The position numbers and the translations under genes are program-made. A DNA stretch of 64,000 nucleotides from Catellatospora sichuanensis (GTDB taxonomy: Bacteria; Actinomycetota; Actinomycetes; Mycobacteriales; Micromonosporaceae), in NCBI RefSeq assembly GCF_007483665.1, contig NZ_VIQO01000031.1, positions 1-64,000 of the forward strand, given 5' to 3'. Position 1 is the stretch's first letter. Each line of letters starts with the position of its first letter. Shown here in pieces: positions 1 through 8,402 of the stretch. The notes under the pieces were generated by a model that saw nothing but the letters and a program-made list of their open reading frames with translations, was not told the origin of the DNA and ran no database searches.

Positions 1-2
1 TC

Positions 3-1361
3 ACCTGGCACGACGGCCAGTTCCACCTCGTCTACAGCGACGTCGCCAGCTTCGCCAGCGGCTACTGGGACCCCCAGAACTACCTCATCACCGCACCCGA
101 CATCACCGGCCCCTGGTCCGACCCCGTGCCGCTGCACTCGCACGGCTTCGACGCGTCGCTGTTCCACGACGACGACGGCACCACCTGGCTGCTGGCGATG
201 AGCGCCGACTGGCGGCCGGGACGCGACCGGTTCGGTGGCATCGAGATCCAGCGCTACGACCGGGCCCAGCGCCGGCTCGTCGGCAACGCCCAGATCATCT
301 TCACCGGCACCGAGGCCGGCCTGACCGAGGGGCCGCACCTGTACCGCCACGACGGCTGGTACTGGCTGGTCACCGCCGAGGGCGGCACCAGCTGGGAACA
401 CCAGGTCACCGTCGCCCGGTCACGCAACCTGCACGGGCCGTACGAGGTCGACCCGATCGGACCGCTGCTGACCTCGGTCGGACGTCCCGATCTGACGTTG
501 CAGAAGGCCGGGCACGGCAGCCTCGTGCAGACCCAGCACGGCGACTGGTACCTCGCCCACCTCGTGGCCCGCCCCTACACCCCGCTGGGCAACTGCGTGC
601 TCGGCCGCGAAACCGCCATCCAGAAGGTCGACTGGACACCCGGCGGCTGGCCCAGCATCCCCGGCGGCATCCCCGCCGACGAGATCGCCGCACCCGGCCT
701 GCCCGATCACCCGTGGCCCGCCGAACCCGCCACCGACCACTTCGACGCACCCCAGCTGTCCACCTCGTGGTCGACCCTGCGCCGCCCGGCCGGACCCGAC
801 TGGATCGACCTGCGCTCCCGACCCTCGCACCTGCGCATCCGCGGCGGGCAGTCCCCGGTCGGCAAGCAGACCCCCAGTCTGGTCGCCCGTCGCGTCGGCG
901 CGACCCAGTGCTCGCTGGAGACCGTCGTCGAGTTCGACCCCGCCGACCACCGGCACCTCGCCGGCATCACCGCCTACTACAACACCCTGAACTGGTACTA
1001 CCTCTACCTCACCCGGGCCGACGACGGGCGGGCCGTGCTGGAGCTGCTCAGCTCCGACAGCGGCCGGCGCGCGGTGTACCCGGACCTCACCGTGGACGTC
1101 AGCGCCGCCGGCCGGGTCGGCCTGCGCGCGGAGTTCGACGGGCCCGCGGTGCGGTTCTCCTACGACCTCGGCGACGGCTGGCGGCAGCTGCCCGTCGAAC
1201 TGGACGCGACGATCCTGTCCGACGAGCACGCCGCTCTGATCATCGACGGCGAGCCGGCCGCGTGGGGCTTCACCGGCGCGTTCCTCGGCCTGTGGGTCCA
1301 GGACCTCGGCAACGACGGCGTGCACGCCGACTACGACCACGCCACCTACCTGGAGCGCTGA
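3..1361 (+). CDS. GH43 beta-xylosidase/arabinofuranosidase, 5' truncated by window edge
   Basis: The reading frame is open from base 3, so the gene starts outside the window; the GTG at 126 is internal because in-frame codons before it encode matching GH43 sequence (TWHDGQFHLVYSDV). The first ~170 visible residues carry GH43 five-bladed propeller features (GFDASLFHDDDGTTWLL, TEGPHLYRHDGWYWL, where the Glu fits the general acid position). The last ~200 residues look like the concanavalin-like GH43 C-terminal domain (ITAYYNTLNWYYLYLTR) found in xylan 1,4-beta-xylosidases. No signal peptide can be judged. The likely role is trimming xylo-oligosaccharides; proximity to a GH10 xylanase supports this. 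Exact substrate (xylose versus arabinose) is not decidable here. Confidence 0.85.
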   Translation, partial: TWHDGQFHLVYSDVASFASGYWDPQNYLITAPDITGPWSDPVPLHSHGFDASLFHDDDGTTWLLAMSADWRPGRDRFGGIEIQRYDRAQRRLVGNAQIIFTGTEAGLTEGPHLYRHDGWYWLVTAEGGTSWEHQVTVARSRNLHGPYEVDPIGPLLTSVGRPDLTLQKAGHGSLVQTQHGDWYLAHLVARPYTPLGNCVLGRETAIQKVDWTPGGWPSIPGGIPADEIAAPGLPDHPWPAEPATDHFDAPQLSTSWSTLRRPAGPDWIDLRSRPSHLRIRGGQSPVGKQTPSLVARRVGATQCSLETVVEFDPADHRHLAGITAYYNTLNWYYLYLTRADDGRAVLELLSSDSGRRAVYPDLTVDVSAAGRVGLRAEFDGPAVRFSYDLGDGWRQLPVELDATILSDEHAALIIDGEPAAWGFTGAFLGLWVQDLGNDGVHADYDHATYLER

Positions 1362-1459
1362 TCCCGCATCGCGATCGGGAGCCGGGCCGTCGCGTTGCCC
1401 GGCCCCGGCCGCGCCATCTCCACGTGACCGGTCGGCGATGGTGTCGTATACCTGCTGAT

Positions 1460-1470
1460 CGAAACTTTCG
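1460..1470. promoter_or_regulatory. CGAAACTTTCG palindrome, candidate xylanase operator
   Basis: This is a perfect 11-bp palindrome (CGAAA-C-TTTCG) in the 359-bp gap before the xylanase gene. CGAA-N-TTCG-cored repeats are known upstream of Streptomyces xylanase/xylosidase genes (BxlR-type control), so a repressor site is likely. The 9-mer ACTTTCGGA (1464-1472) recurs at 3271-3279 before the deacetylase gene. The rest of the gap also has a looser GTTTCGG...CGGAAC dyad at 1554-1574; no gene was seen in it. Confidence 0.6.
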
Positions 1471-1507
1471 GAGTCGATGGGCGTGGAATCAAAGCTACAT
1501 CAAGGTA

Positions 1508-1519
1508 TTTCCGGAAGTT
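1508..1519. promoter_or_regulatory. TTTCCGGAAGTT box, second element before xylanase
   Basis: The box contains the perfect palindrome TTCCGGAA. The identical 12-mer TTTCCGGAAGTT occurs at 3369-3380 before the CE4 gene, also downstream of an ACTTTCGGA box. Shared pairing suggests co-regulation of the two secreted enzymes (inference). Confidence 0.5.
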
Positions 1520-1720
1520 CTGATGGTTGACGGTCCAGATAGGCCATCGTAATGTTTCGGCGTAGTAACGGAACTTGAGCCGCAACTACCGCGACGCTCG
1601 CGCGTGGGCTCTCTCCGCCCCACTGCCCGCGCTCGCCGCTCACGGCGCCATCCGCACCAACGCAAACTCCCGTGCCTCTTTCGTCGACCCCGTCGACCGC
1701 TCACCACGGAAGGAACGCCC

Positions 1721-2908
1721 ATGAAACTCAGACGGTGGATCGCCACCGGCGCCGTCGCCATCGCGACCGTCGGTGCACTCAACACCCTGCCGGCCTCGGC
1801 CGGGCATCCGTACAACCCCGCCGACCAGAGCCTGCGCAACCTCGGGCTGCGCCACGACCTGTACATCGGCACCGCGGTCGACATGGCAGCGCTGAACGAC
1901 GCCGCCGACCCGCGCTACCGCGAGCTCGTCGCCTCGCAGTTCTCGACGGTGACCGCGGAGAACGTGATGAAGTGGGAGAGCCTGGAGCCCACCCGCGGCA
2001 CCTACAACTGGGGTCCCGCCGACGAGCTCATCGCCTTCGCCAAGCAGAACAACCAGCGGGTGCGCGGGCACGTGCTGGTGTGGCAGAACCAGCTGCCCGG
2101 CTGGCTGACCACCGGCGTGAACGACGGCTCGATCAGCACCGAGCAGCTGCGCGAGATCCTGCGCAACCACATCACCAACGTGGTGACGCACTTCAAGGGC
2201 AAGATCTGGCAGTGGGACGTCGTCAACGAGGCTGTCAGCGACCCGTGGGACAACCCGCCGGCCCTGCACTACAAGGGTTTCTGGGCGCAGCACCTGGGCC
2301 CGGACTACATCGCCGACGCGTTCCGCTGGGCGCGCGCCGCCGACCCGAAGGCGCTGCTGTTCTACAACGACTACAACATCGAGGCCTTCGGCTCCGGTGA
2401 CCCGGCCAACGACAAGACCCAGTTCGTGTACAACATGGCCAAGGATCTGCTGGCGCAGCGGGTGCCGATCGACGGTGTGGGCAGCCAGGGCCACCTGGGC
2501 ACCCAGTACGGCAACTACGACACCCTGCAGGTCGCCGCGGCGCTGAAGAAGTTCGCCGGTCTCGGGCTGGCGACCGCGTTCACCGAGGTCGACGTGCGCA
2601 GCCAGATGACCGAGGCGGTGCAGAACGGCGACTCCAACGAGATCAACCCGCGGCTGCAGGCGTCGGCGGCGAACTACAGCGTGCTGCTGCAGGCCTGCCT
2701 CGCCGACCGGCACTGCCTGTCGTTCACGGTCTGGGGTTTCACCGACAAGTACTCGTGGGTGCCGAACTGGTTCGGCAACGAGGGCCTGGCCAACATCTAC
2801 GACGAGAACTACCAGCCCAAGCGGGCGTACAACCTGATGAAGGCGGACCTGATCTACACCGGCCCGCCGTACGTGCTGCCCCGCATCCCGCAGAAGCCGC
2901 GCAGGTAG
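1721..2908 (+). CDS. Secreted GH10 endo-1,4-beta-xylanase
   Basis: This 395-aa protein hydrolyses internal beta-1,4 bonds of xylan outside the cell. The ATG at 1721 follows GGAAGGA (1708-1714) and opens a signal peptide (MKLRRWIATGAVAIATVGAL, cleavage near ASA-G). The GH10 barrel fills the rest: TAENVMKWESLEP, acid/base Glu170 in WDVVNEAVSD, and nucleophile Glu289 in TAFTEVDVR. It ends soon after WGFTDKYSWVPN, so there is no carbohydrate-binding module, unlike many actinomycete xylanases. A longer in-frame ORF upstream (from 1604) lacks a signal peptide and is not favoured. Upstream palindromes suggest repression lifted by xylo-oligosaccharides; a terminator-like hairpin follows. Confidence 0.95.
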   Translation: MKLRRWIATGAVAIATVGALNTLPASAGHPYNPADQSLRNLGLRHDLYIGTAVDMAALNDAADPRYRELVASQFSTVTAENVMKWESLEPTRGTYNWGPADELIAFAKQNNQRVRGHVLVWQNQLPGWLTTGVNDGSISTEQLREILRNHITNVVTHFKGKIWQWDVVNEAVSDPWDNPPALHYKGFWAQHLGPDYIADAFRWARAADPKALLFYNDYNIEAFGSGDPANDKTQFVYNMAKDLLAQRVPIDGVGSQGHLGTQYGNYDTLQVAAALKKFAGLGLATAFTEVDVRSQMTEAVQNGDSNEINPRLQASAANYSVLLQACLADRHCLSFTVWGFTDKYSWVPNWFGNEGLANIYDENYQPKRAYNLMKADLIYTGPPYVLPRIPQKPRR

Positions 2909-2926
2909 CGGCGGCGCACCACCGGT

Positions 2927-2964
2927 GGGGCCCGGCGGTCTGGATTCCAGGCCGTCCGGGCCCC
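2927..2964 (+). terminator. Hairpin downstream of xylanase gene
   Basis: The arms GGGGCCCGG (2927-2935) and CCGGGCCCC (2956-2964) are perfect complements, extended inward by CGG/CCG with one bulge. It lies 19 nt after the xylanase stop. There is no T-tract, as is usual in high-GC actinomycetes. Confidence 0.65.
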
Positions 2965-3270
2965 GCTGCATTTCCCGGCGGTACGAAGGATGGAGCCGGG
3001 CGGTGCGACGCAGGCGGGCGGCCCTACACCGCCCGCCGCCGTCGTGTCCTCGCACCGCCCGGCCACACCGGGCCCCTCGGAACGGCCCGGCCCGCGGCCA
3101 GGCCGCCGGCCTGCCGCCCCGGTCGCGACCGGAGACACCTCCGGCGCAACCCCGTGCGGTCGCCACCGCCGGTCACGGCGTCTCCTCCATCGCGCCGGGA
3201 CAGCGGCAAACGGCCGACACGCTGGCCACAGCATCCGCAGTATTTTCGGTGACACCGATCGTCGTCAATG

Positions 3271-3283
3271 ACTTTCGGAAAGT
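3271..3283. promoter_or_regulatory. ACTTTC-G-GAAAGT palindrome before CE4 gene
   Basis: This is a perfect 13-bp palindrome with a single central G. It shares ACTTTCGGA with the xylanase upstream region, so it is a candidate site for the same regulator. Confidence 0.55.
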
Positions 3284-3368
3284 ATCGGAGCCGTATTCCA
3301 CATCGCCCGGTGGTCATGCAGGCATCGTGGCCGTCACCGTGCAGCGCGCATCCACATTCGCCGATAGT

Positions 3369-3380
3369 TTTCCGGAAGTT
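3369..3380. promoter_or_regulatory. TTTCCGGAAGTT box before CE4 gene
   Basis: Identical to the 12-mer at 1508-1519. The order of the two boxes is conserved between the two promoters, but the spacing differs (about 45 bp there, 98 bp here). Confidence 0.5.
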
Positions 3381-3537
3381 GTTGACGCTGTGGAATCAGC
3401 CTGCCGAGAATGAGATCCGCGAACGGCTCCCCCCGTCGCGTCGGCTGGAACATCCGCACCACGACACAGCACCGGGCCGTGCGGAGCTGCGATCCACCCG
3501 GATCACAGCGCCGCACGGCTTTTCCGACCCGTTGGCC

Positions 3538-3547
3538 GAAACGTTTC
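3538..3547. promoter_or_regulatory. GAAACGTTTC palindrome near CE4 start
   Basis: A perfect 10-bp palindrome with central CG, the usual form of LacI-family operators. It lies 95 bp before the CE4 start codon. The regulator is not identified. Confidence 0.4.
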
Positions 3548-3642
3548 TACGACCAGCCCGAACAGTTTCCGCACCAGTGAGGAGCATCCCTCGGCGCATC
3601 GTCCCGGACATCTCTTCCCCCCGACCTGAGAAGGACACCTGT

Positions 3643-4350
3643 ATGTTCTCGTCAGCGAACAGCCGCCGCCTGCTGCGGCTGACCGTCGCCCTCAGCGCCC
3701 TCGCGCTGGCCCTCGGCACCGCCGGCACCGCCCAGGCCCGACCCGGAGTGAGCACCGCCATCATCGACACCGCCCGCGGCGACGGCAACGTCGTCAGCTT
3801 CACCTTCGACGACGGCCCCAACCCCGCCGACACCCCGCGGCTGCTCGACGTGCTGCGCCGCCACCGTGTCAAAGCCGTGTTCTGCCTGCAGGGCGACCAG
3901 GTCGAGCAGCACCCCGAGGTGGTGCGCAGCATCGCCGCCGCCGGGCACACACTGTGCAACCACAGCATGCACCACGACGACATGAGCGCCTGGACGCCCG
4001 CGCAGATCGCCGCGGATCTGCGCGAGACCAGCGCCGCCATCCGCCGGGCCCTGCCGCACGCCCGCATCCCGTACTTCCGCGCGCCTTTCGGGGCCTGGGG
4101 GCAGAGCCCGGCCGTGGCGGCCTCGCTGGGCATGCAGCCGCTGGGCTGGCGGCTGGCCATCGCCGACTGGGAGACCCCCGGCACCGACGAACTGGTCCGC
4201 CGCCTGGAGCAGGGCGTCACGCCAGGGGCGGTCGTGCTCATGCACGACGGCGGCGGCGACCGCAGCCAGACCGTCGACGCCGTCGAGCGCGTCATCCCGG
4301 TGCTGAAGTCCCGGCACTGGCGGTTCACGCTGCCCGAGACCGGCTGCTGA
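3643..4350 (+). CDS. Secreted CE4 polysaccharide deacetylase (acetylxylan esterase-like)
   Basis: A 235-aa NodB-type deacetylase that removes acetyl groups from xylan or chitin-like polymers using a divalent metal. The ATG at 3643 follows GAGAAGGA; the longer upstream ORF is rejected because residues 1-32 from this ATG form a good signal peptide (LLRLTVALSALALALG, cleavage near AQA). All five CE4 motifs are visible: TFDDGPN (Asp56/57), HSMHH (His107 and His111 as metal ligands), RAPFGAW, ADWETPG and LMHDGGG. It has no binding module. The neighbouring xylanase and shared upstream boxes favour acetylxylan as substrate, but chitin oligosaccharide deacetylase cannot be excluded. Confidence 0.9.
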   Translation: MFSSANSRRLLRLTVALSALALALGTAGTAQARPGVSTAIIDTARGDGNVVSFTFDDGPNPADTPRLLDVLRRHRVKAVFCLQGDQVEQHPEVVRSIAAAGHTLCNHSMHHDDMSAWTPAQIAADLRETSAAIRRALPHARIPYFRAPFGAWGQSPAVAASLGMQPLGWRLAIADWETPGTDELVRRLEQGVTPGAVVLMHDGGGDRSQTVDAVERVIPVLKSRHWRFTLPETGC

Positions 4351-4426
4351 CCGACTCGGCCACGCCCGGGGCGGGCGTCGCGCCGTGGGGCGCCGCCCCA
4401 TTCGCGACGCGTGCTGACGGAGGCAC

Positions 4427-4457
4427 CGCCCGTCAGACGCATCGCGCCTGACGGGCG
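4427..4457 (+). terminator. Hairpin between CE4 and alpha/beta hydrolase genes
   Basis: The arms CGCCCGTCAG and CTGACGGGCG form a perfect 10-bp stem with an 11-nt loop. A smaller TGGGGC/GCCCCA hairpin precedes it at 4386-4400. It probably ends the CE4 transcript. Confidence 0.6.
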
Positions 4458-4555
4458 CATCGCTCCGAATCCGATCTTGGATGCCGGTCAGGTTGCCGGG
4501 TGTCCATCGTCGATCGTCGACATCGCGATGTCGTACGCTCGACGCGGGAGGAGAT

Positions 4556-5446
4556 GTGCCGGACTCGCGCCGAACGTCACCGCGGCTGGTGCCGTCGCCG
4601 CACGGCGGAGTGCTGTCGGTGGAGGTCTGCGGCGCGCCCGACGGCCTGCCGGTCTTCCTCATGCACGGCACGCCCGGCAGTCGCAGCGGACCACGTCCCC
4701 GCAGCATCGTGCTCTACCGGATGGGCGTGCTGCTGGTCTCCTACGACCGCCCTGGTTACGGTGGATCGACCCGGGTGCCGGGGCGTCGCGTCGGTGACGC
4801 CGCGGCCGACGTGGCCGCCATAGCCGACGCGCTGGGGCTGGACCGGTTCGCCGTCATCGGCCGCTCCGGGGGCGGCCCGCACGCGCTTGCCTGCGCGGCG
4901 CTGCTGGCCGACCGGGTGACCAGGTCCGCGGCGCTGGTCAGCATCGCCCCGCCCGATGCTCCCGGCCTGGCCTGGTTCGACGGCATGGCGCAGAACAACA
5001 CCAAGGACTACGACATGGCCGACCGCGACGTCGCGCTGTTCACCGAGCGGCTGCTGGCCCGCGCGGATCAGGCCCGCCGCGACCCGCAGAGCCTGATGGA
5101 CGGCCTGCGTGCGGAGCTGACTCCGGCGGATCTGCGGGTCGTCGACGACGCGGCGATGCGGCGGCAGATCACCGACACGTACGCCGAGGCGATGCGGTTC
5201 GGCGGCCACGGCTGGGTGGACGACGCGCTGGCGTTCCGCCGGGAATGGGGGTTCCGGCTGGCCGACGTGTCTGGCGAGGTGCTGCTGTGGCACGGGGCCG
5301 ACGACGCTTTCTCACCGGTCGGGCATACCGAGTGGCTCGCGTCGCGGATCGCCGGTGCGCGGGTCCAGATCCAGGCGGACACGGCTCATTTCGGCTCGCT
5401 GGAGATCCTGCCGTGGGCCCTGGCATGGGTGACCGCCGGACCGTGA
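4556..5446 (+). CDS. Alpha/beta-hydrolase fold protein
   Basis: A 296-aa cytoplasmic hydrolase. The GTG at 4556 is chosen because GGGAGG (4546-4551) sits just upstream; an in-frame extension to 4481 has no such site. The fold is shown by the oxyanion segment MHGTPGSR, SYDRPGYGGS, the nucleophile elbow GRSGGGPHA, a late acidic motif WHGADDAFSPV and the catalytic His in DTAHFGSL. No signal peptide or membrane segment is seen. It stands between a terminator and a convergent gene, so it is probably transcribed alone. Substrate is unknown; the family covers esterases, epoxide hydrolases and haloperoxidase-like enzymes. Confidence 0.85.
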   Translation: MPDSRRTSPRLVPSPHGGVLSVEVCGAPDGLPVFLMHGTPGSRSGPRPRSIVLYRMGVLLVSYDRPGYGGSTRVPGRRVGDAAADVAAIADALGLDRFAVIGRSGGGPHALACAALLADRVTRSAALVSIAPPDAPGLAWFDGMAQNNTKDYDMADRDVALFTERLLARADQARRDPQSLMDGLRAELTPADLRVVDDAAMRRQITDTYAEAMRFGGHGWVDDALAFRREWGFRLADVSGEVLLWHGADDAFSPVGHTEWLASRIAGARVQIQADTAHFGSLEILPWALAWVTAGP

Positions 5447-5492
5447 CGGCCGGCCGTGACCGGACGGTGCCGGCCGGCCTCGGCGCGGGCGG

Positions 5493-8237
5493 TCAGCGGG
5501 CGTTCGGGTCGTGCTGGAAGGCGCCGGTGTGATCGCGCAGGTGCCTGAGCTGGCGGCGCAGCGCGTCGTGGACGGCCGGGTCGGCGGGGGTGTCCAGCGC
5601 CCGGGTCCACACCTCGTCGAGCCGGCGGCCCAACGTCCGGCTCTCGCCGGTGTCGCCGCGCAGCCGCAGGTAACGCAGCCGGTGCAGGAGGAGCTGCCGC
5701 ACGGAGTGGTCGCTGCACTCGGCGGCTCCGGAGGCGTCCAGGTGCGGCCACAGCGCGCCGTACGCGGGCCACGAGCGGGGGTCGTCGACTTCGGCCCCCG
5801 GCCGGGTCGCGGCGAGCACCAGGTGGGCGTGGTGGCGGATCGACGCCAGGTCGGTGTCGCTCATCCGGGACCGGATCACCCGCTGCAGGACAGGGTGCAT
5901 CAGCACACGTGCCCCGTCGGCGTCCTGGCTGCGCACGTCGAGCCGGAGCAGGGCGAGCCGGTTGACGGCCTGCAGCAGCTTGCCGCGCATCCACCGGTCG
6001 GTGACGGCCGGGTCGACCTCGGCGAGGGCGCCGGCGAGCGCGTCGCTGTACACGATGGGCAGCGGTATCTCGGGGGCCAGCACGGCGCAGATCTCGAGCA
6101 GGCGGTATGCCGCCGGTGTCTGCTCGCGCAGCAGGTGCAGCGAGGCGTCCCAGGTGACCTGCAGGCCGGGTCCGAGCCGGCCCGGTTCCACCAGGAGGTC
6201 GGCGGGAGGGCGGCCGGTGTCGGCCAGCCACGTGCCGGCCGCGGCGACCGCGACCGGTAGGTCCGCGAGGGAGGCCGCGAGCTGCACGGCTTCGGAGTCG
6301 CGGATGGTCGGCAGCCGGCGGCGCAGGTGCGCGATGCTCTCGACCCGGTCGAACAGGCCGACCTCCAGCAGGTCGGCGTGCTCGGCCCAGCCGGGGTTGC
6401 GTGAGGTGACCACTACGTGGCCTGCGCCGCGCGGCAGCAGGCCGACCAGCGTGTCGATGTCGTCGGCCCCGTCGATGACGATGAGCCAGTGCCGGTACAT
6501 CCGGCCGCGGTCGAGGGCGGCCAGCGCCGCGCGGGCGGTGGCCGCCGGGCTGCCGCGGGCTGCGACGGCCAGGTGCTGCGCGAGGGTGGTGAGCTGGCCG
6601 GTGACGTCGGCGGTGGCGTCGATCCACCAGACGAGGTCGTAGGCGGCGGCGTAGCGGTGGGCGTACTCGGCGGCGAGCTCGGTCTTGCCGATGCCGCCCA
6701 TGCCCTGCACGGCCACCCTGGTCCCGGCGGGCAGCAGGGCCGCGTCGTCGCGGTCGCGCAGGCGGGCGCGCAGTCGGCGCAGCTCGTCGTCGCGGCCGGT
6801 GAAGCGGGGGTTGCGGGGCGGCGCCCGGAACACCATGGGGGCGACGCCGGGGAAGCGCACGGGCAGGTCCGGTCCGTCCAGGACCGTCCCGGCGTGGCCG
6901 AGCAGCGTCAGCAGGCCAGTACTGGCGGCGACGACGTCGCCGCCGGTGACGCGGACGCTGTGCGAGGCGTCGAAGGCGGGCACAGCCGCGACGTCGGCGA
7001 CGTACACGGCCATCGGCGGGCTGCCGTCCGGGGCGCGCTCGTCGCGGGTCAGGCGGCTCAGCGCGGCCGCGTTGGCGGCGGAGACGACGGTCAGTCGCCG
7101 GCCGTGTCCGCGGGCCGGTGGCTGACTCCCGGACGGCAGGTCGGCGACGGTCAGACCGGCTCCCCGGCAGATCGCGGCGACCCACTCCGCCCAGACTGCG
7201 TCGGCGGTGTCGTAGTGCAGGATCACCTCGGTGACCGCGGGGTCGGGGGTGCGCACGAATCGCGCCGCGGTCCGCCGCCGCAGCCCTTCGTCCATGAACG
7301 GGGTGCCGGTCACCGCACCGCGGGTGACGTGCGTGACCAGCTCCTGGTACGCGGCGAGCAGCGTGCCGGGCAGGCCGGGCGGGTCGGCGACGGCCGCGAG
7401 GATCTCCTCGAACGCGTACGCCGGCTGGTAGGGCACCTCGACGGCGGCCCAGTAGCGGCGGCGCTGGGCCTCGGTCATGTCCGCGGGCAGCCCGGCCAGG
7501 CGGCGCATGGCCACGGTCCGGCCGGCCTGGGCCTGCGCGGGCTGGGTGGTGTCGACGTGCATGGGGACCGGCAGGATCCGGATGGCCCGGTTGCGGTAGC
7601 GGGTGGTGATCTCCCGGGCGAGCACGGCTGCCCCGTTGATCGCCTGTTCGGCGAAGGTGAAGCAGTTCACCAGGGTGTCGGGCAGGTGGGCGGTGCAGAT
7701 GTCGGCCAGCTCGCTCAGCCCGGTGCGGCTGTCGATCAGGACGTAGTCGTAGTGGCGTCGCATGTCCTCGCGCAGGGCGTCGAAGAACCGGCCGCCGTGG
7801 CGGCGTTCGTAGAATTCCTCCCAGTTCAGGTCGCCGAGCTGGGTGGCGTAGTCGCGGTTCTGCCGGCCCGCGGACAGCAGGTGGACGCTGCCGCCGCGGG
7901 CGAAGGTCCAGTTCAGCGGCAGGGCGTAGCGTTCGATTTGGGCGTAGTGGGCGTACCAGGACGGCTCGCGGGGCTCGTCGGCGGTGGTGGCGTGGTCGAA
8001 CTCGCGGATCAGGTCGATGACTCCGCCGGTCGCGGACAGGCGGCTCACGTCGAGGAACGGGTGGAAGAAGCGGTGCAGGCCGGGTGATTCGAGGTCCCAG
8101 TCGGCCGCGAGCACGCGTTTGCCTGCCGCACCCAGTAGCCAGGCCACATTGGCCACCGCCATGGTGCGCCCGGTGCCGCCTTTGAAGGAGTAGAACGTGA
8201 CGATCTCACCGCGTCGTGCCTCGGCGCCGTGGTGCAA
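5493..8237 (-). CDS. KGGTGR ParA-like ATPase / TIR-like / NB-ARC STAND protein
   Basis: About 914 aa. The best start is a TTG at 8237: the minus strand reads GGGGAGG then six bases then TTG; no ATG or GTG nearby has such a site. The N-terminus is a MinD/ParA-like ATPase with a deviant Walker A (FYSFKGGTGRT, Lys19) and LIDSRTGLSELAD. The middle (about 330-470) resembles a degenerate TIR fold (ILHYDTADAVWAEWVA). An NB-ARC module follows, with P-loop GMGGIGKT near 511, Walker B WLIVIDGADD and VTSRNPGWAEHADLLEV. This order matches the FxSxx-COOH-system TPR protein family, but the TPR tail is largely missing and the protein ends after one helical stretch. It is divergent from the next STAND gene and probably acts as an ATP-driven sensor in the same system. 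Confidence 0.8.
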   Translation of the reverse strand: MHHGAEARRGEIVTFYSFKGGTGRTMAVANVAWLLGAAGKRVLAADWDLESPGLHRFFHPFLDVSRLSATGGVIDLIREFDHATTADEPREPSWYAHYAQIERYALPLNWTFARGGSVHLLSAGRQNRDYATQLGDLNWEEFYERRHGGRFFDALREDMRRHYDYVLIDSRTGLSELADICTAHLPDTLVNCFTFAEQAINGAAVLAREITTRYRNRAIRILPVPMHVDTTQPAQAQAGRTVAMRRLAGLPADMTEAQRRRYWAAVEVPYQPAYAFEEILAAVADPPGLPGTLLAAYQELVTHVTRGAVTGTPFMDEGLRRRTAARFVRTPDPAVTEVILHYDTADAVWAEWVAAICRGAGLTVADLPSGSQPPARGHGRRLTVVSAANAAALSRLTRDERAPDGSPPMAVYVADVAAVPAFDASHSVRVTGGDVVAASTGLLTLLGHAGTVLDGPDLPVRFPGVAPMVFRAPPRNPRFTGRDDELRRLRARLRDRDDAALLPAGTRVAVQGMGGIGKTELAAEYAHRYAAAYDLVWWIDATADVTGQLTTLAQHLAVAARGSPAATARAALAALDRGRMYRHWLIVIDGADDIDTLVGLLPRGAGHVVVTSRNPGWAEHADLLEVGLFDRVESIAHLRRRLPTIRDSEAVQLAASLADLPVAVAAAGTWLADTGRPPADLLVEPGRLGPGLQVTWDASLHLLREQTPAAYRLLEICAVLAPEIPLPIVYSDALAGALAEVDPAVTDRWMRGKLLQAVNRLALLRLDVRSQDADGARVLMHPVLQRVIRSRMSDTDLASIRHHAHLVLAATRPGAEVDDPRSWPAYGALWPHLDASGAAECSDHSVRQLLLHRLRYLRLRGDTGESRTLGRRLDEVWTRALDTPADPAVHDALRRQLRHLRDHTGAFQHDPNAR

Positions 8238-8346
8238 GTACGGCCTCCCCGATGTGTCGTATCTTCGATTAAAGCATCCACGTCCATCGCTTCTGCGCTG
8301 CTCGCGCGGGCCGCTCGCCAGGAGTCGATTCACCGGTTCCGATGTT

Positions 8347-8374
8347 TTGTCGGCCGACCGTGGTCAGATAGGAT
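8347..8374 (+). promoter_or_regulatory. Predicted sigma-70-type promoter for the EAD-like/NB-ARC gene
   Basis: TTGTCG (8347-8352), a 16-bp spacer and TAGGAT (8369-8374) fit a housekeeping promoter. Transcription would begin near 8381, about 22 nt before the ATG at 8403. No experimental support. Confidence 0.5.
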
Positions 8375-8402
8375 CCGCTACGGGTGTCGGTTCACAGCTG
8401 AA

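Larger units (their letters stand above)
2965..3642. other. Long intergenic region with clustered palindromes
   Basis: About 680 bp without a convincing gene. Short reading frames here lack ribosome binding sites and family resemblance. The region holds three palindromic boxes annotated separately (3271-3283, 3369-3380, 3538-3547), and base composition drops locally around 3235-3390 as expected for promoter DNA. Confidence 0.6.

Noticed and set aside
2909-3413. Small ORFs in the xylanase-CE4 gap
   Set aside because: They have no ribosome binding site, show Pro/Arg-rich shadow composition and overlap a terminator and operator boxes.
6417-8087. A plus-strand ORF of 556 residues
   Set aside because: It is a Gly/Val/Arg-rich shadow of the ParA/NB-ARC gene on the other strand.
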